Shown here: positions 61,351 through 64,000 of the stretch, piece after piece | Layout: each line of letters starts with the position of its first letter | How positions within the stretch are numbered: the first letter of the stretch is position 1 | From: Apium graveolens | Lineage: Eukaryota; Streptophyta; Magnoliopsida; Apiales; Apiaceae | NCBI RefSeq assembly: GCF_009905375.1 | Contig: NC_133647.1 | Location: forward strand, 3,657,847 to 3,721,846 | Reading direction: 5' to 3' | Length of the DNA: 64,000 bases | Program-made: the position numbers and the translations under genes | Notes under the pieces: generated by a model | Seen by the model: the letters and a program-made list of their open reading frames with translations, nothing else | Databases searched by the model: none | What the model was told of the DNA's origin: nothing

Positions 61351-62773
61351 TGATAAGTGGCATTTTATACCACTTAGAACGTCTTAAAATGGCTTAAATT
61401 GGTGTCTTGAAATCAAGTATTTTGTGTATTTGATGTGTTTTTCTAGTGTTTATGCATTTCAGGGTATTAGTTGCATTTCGGGGGAGGAATCATCAAGAAT
61501 AAGCCTTGGCATGTGTTCCCCATTGCGAGAGGAAAGGAATGGGCAGATTACGGCGAAGAAACGGAGCAAACTTGGATTTTTTCCAGTGGAGGCCTGCGCG
61601 CCCGCGCAGCTATGCTGAGCGGCCGCGCAGGGTCGGGGAAAAAGATAAATTATTTTAGACTTCTACTTCTGTTTGGCTTCCAACTTCTATGTAATCTGAG
61701 TTTTATGGGACTATTATATAGGTAGATTTGAGACGTTTTCAAAGAGAGTATTAAGGGGATTATGTTTTAGATTGTGTTTTACGCAAGAAGCGAAGGAGAT
61801 AAGGAAGAAGACCGATTTAGCACACCGCAACGAAGAGGAAGCATATTTTCTTGTGATTCTTGTTTCGTTGTAACGTTGGATGCTAGTTTTCTTGCTTTGA
61901 CTTATTTACTCTTGTGACGTACTCTGTTTTAATATAATTAGTTTAGTTATTATTTTCTTGTGTTTGTTTATCATGATTTCATATGAACACATGATGGCGA
62001 TAAGTTCTATTATGGGCTAATTGTGATCATGGGGTTGCAATGGATTTATTATGGAATTCTTTAGTTAATTGTTTAATACTTTAGTGTGTGATGATTGCTT
62101 GATATCTAGTATTGGTTGTGCGTATTCGTCTTATGTGCGTCGCGAACATATAAGATAGGGTGTTAATCTTTTGTGAAGTGACGGTGGATCTTGAGATTTA
62201 GAACTTGCCATGCTAGCATAGGTTCATGTACGTTGTGCATGATTAGTGGGTAACTCTAACAGTTTTATTTGCCCTATGTAATCAAAAAGGAATAACTTGT
62301 GATTAAATCGTTGTGTTGTCAATTTCTGTAGACATATAGGAACTCAACATAATTGATGACTATTCAACTTCTATCTTAATTGTGGATGCTTGGTAGAATG
62401 GTATTAGTACAATGAAAGTTGGCTTTTATCAGTTTCGTGTTATTCGATTAATATCATCACTGTCACATGCTAAAGGTAATAACAATGGCTATAGAAGGAA
62501 GTAATAATGAAGTTGTGATCTCATGAGTGTTTTATTATTGATAAATTGAAGTGTTAGTTAAGTGGTTAATTAAGTAGTTAATTATAGTTAATATTTAATC
62601 AATAATTTTAAGTGTTATTATCTTAACATTGAGAAGTAATCATACATTGGTGAGTGAGTTTAATTAGACAATAATTTAGTCTGAGTCTCTGAGGGAACGA
62701 ACTAGAAAATATTCTATATTACTTGCGAACGCGTATACTTGCGTGAATATTAGCGCGTGTTTTTGCCCTAACA
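61351..62773 (+). mobile_element. Solo LTR, 1,423 bp, second family
   Basis: Begins TGATAAGTGGCATTTTATACC and ends TTTTTGCCCTAACA, with a 5-bp ATAAT duplication and the empty site visible in other units. There is no primer-binding site or internal region, so it is a solo LTR. The ends suggest a Ty3/gypsy element of the non-chromovirus (Tat/Athila) group, but this is uncertain. A strongly GC-rich patch at about 61595-61640 stands out from the AT-rich surroundings. Open frames at 61424-61618 and 61471-61725 within it have no domain. Confidence 0.88.
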
Positions 62774-62778
62774 ATAAT
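62774..62778. repeat. Target-site duplication, right (ATAAT)
   Basis: Right partner of 61346-61350. Confidence 0.88.
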
Positions 62779-64000
62779 TAATCTTACAATACATATTTTT
62801 GCCAAGATCAATAATCGTGTAACTTATCTATTACACGAATATTCGTATTTTAAACAATCTCGTGCCTTACCCAGATTAAAGAGCTAGTATGACTAATTTA
62901 ACAAATATGTTGACGTTGACCAAAATTTTACCAAAGAGGACTATCTCATGGAGAGCAATTTATTTTTACACAATCTCCAAAATTATATATATAGTATGCC
63001 ACCTAGATTTTTAGATTTTTTTGCTCTTTAAGTGAAACATAGTCATACTGTAAAAAAAGAGTGAAACATTGTCATTTTGAAAAAATTTTTAGAATATTTT
63101 CTCAGTTTTGAATAATCAAGTTTTGACTTTATATCAATTCTACCAGTAGTGATACAATTTTTGTTTTGTAATTGTCGTGTTTGGTCTATAATATTTCAAT
63201 TGTATCAATTCTAATAATTTATACCATCTCGGAGAGAGTGATTTGGCCCATAGAAGCGAGGATCTGGAAAAAAGGGATGATACGGGAAAATTTAGTCTTC
63301 TATCACGTCTCACCTTATCTTATAGGTCATCTATATTTTTTAATTTAATCGGATTTTTTTTAGAGTCATGTTTAGTGTATTATATATAATATTTCAAACT
63401 TTATAATTGTCTTGTTTGCCGAGTAATGTTAGATATTTAATAAATTTTAAAAGTGTCTATTAAATGATGTGTCATAACACATGTTAAATTTTAATTTGGG
63501 CTATGTGATCACGTATTCTTATTAAGAAACTTAATATATAAATTCACAACTTAACATTTAAAAATAGGTTGATATAATTTATATTTTGTGATATAAATCT
63601 GTTAATCAGTCGATTAATATAAACCGTCAAGGAAAAGGTATATTCAAAATAAGGGAAGTGATCAAAATAAATAGGATTGGTGAATATTTTATTTCAAAAA
63701 AAATGATTTTTCTTATAAGAAATGCTAATATCCGAAAAATAAGGTAAGTAGAAAGAATCAAGTAACCTTTCAATCAGGTGATCATCACCTGGTTCTATTT
63801 CAATTTAAATTTTTTCTATCATGAATAAAACATTAAAACATTCGTCGTGAGAATGAGAAATGCTAGTTTTCCAAAAATCATTTCCGAAACGATTCCCGAA
63901 TGATGAGTTGTCATCGTTATATTTGATGTTTACTTATAAATGAGGTGGACCCCTCTTATATTAATATAAATCACAAAAATGAAAAGATGACACATGTCAT

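Larger units (their letters stand above)
28122..64000 (+). repeat. Tandem array of ~4.85-kb units, one DEFL gene per unit
   Basis: Seven head-to-tail units, six complete and the last cut by the window edge. Taking the tatacgtgata site as phase zero, units begin at 28122, 32953, 37779, 46379, 51244, 56101 and 60958. Without transposon insertions the periods are 4831, 4826, 4861, 4865, 4857 and 4857 bp. Units 1 and 2 form one subgroup and units 3-6 another, judged by shared small indels. The array must continue beyond the right edge. On the left it was interrupted by the Ty3 element, and the left part of that unit is not seen. Confidence 0.95.
60958..64000 (+). repeat. Array unit 7 (partial)
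   Basis: Left part of a further unit, enlarged by a solo LTR at 61351-62773 and cut by the window end about 340 bp before the expected DEFL start codon. No DEFL coding sequence of this copy is visible. Confidence 0.93.

Noticed and set aside
28122..64000. CRISPR-like or centromeric satellite interpretation of the array
   Set aside because: Units are about 4.85 kb, gene-bearing and few in number, unlike CRISPR spacing or typical 150-400 bp centromeric monomers.

Overview
The window is nuclear DNA of a flowering plant, very probably a eudicot. The evidence is AT-rich sequence, spliced genes with GT-AG introns, Ty1/copia and Ty3/gypsy LTR retrotransposons, a LINE remnant and a tandem family of small secreted cysteine-rich peptides. 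The species cannot be fixed from the sequence alone.

Layout. 1-4.05 kb is gene-poor and holds a duplicated 180-bp segment, an unrecognised broken minus-strand coding remnant (1693-2127) and a broken minus-strand T2-ribonuclease-like exon (3168-3656). 4.05-7.91 kb is a 3'-truncated, minus-strand Ty1/copia (Sirevirus-like) element with 5' LTR, primer-binding site, gag and the start of protease. 8.43-13.3 kb is the one ordinary housekeeping gene: a six-coding-exon plus-strand gene for a UAP56-interacting mRNA-export factor (UIEF-like), with a 5'-UTR intron full of diverged 120-180 bp repeats and a last exon carrying three 33-nt coding repeats. 13.3-14.26 kb holds a 54-bp tandem duplication, a LINE RNase-H remnant and a small inverted-repeat element. 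A 100-N gap (14262-14361) follows.

14.36-28.12 kb is a Ty3/gypsy (Tekay/Del-like) element with about 4.3-kb LTRs that differ at only about 20 positions by eye. Its internal region is decayed and out of order. It sits inside the first visible unit of a tandem array that fills 28.12-64 kb: six complete units of 4.83-4.87 kb plus a partial seventh, all in one orientation. Each complete unit carries one two-exon gene for an 80-residue defensin-like (DEFL, six-cysteine) secreted peptide. Two units are swollen by solo LTRs with 5-bp target-site duplications (41282-45015 and 61351-62773).

State of the DEFL family. Copies 2 (34904-35246), 3 (39737-40079) and 6 (58052-58394) look functional. Copy 1 (30082-30424) has a nonsense codon before the first cysteine. 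Copies 4 and 5 (48342-48684, 53196-53538) keep intact coding sequence but share a damaged TATA box and a changed splice acceptor whose nearest upstream AG would give an immediate stop. They lie on a near-identical, very recent 4.86-kb duplication. A seventh gene should start just beyond the right edge. The array therefore shows birth by unequal crossing-over, decay by three different kinds of lesion, and repeated retrotransposon insertion. Paired WRKY W-box motifs in every unit would fit stress- or pathogen-responsive expression, but that is inference.
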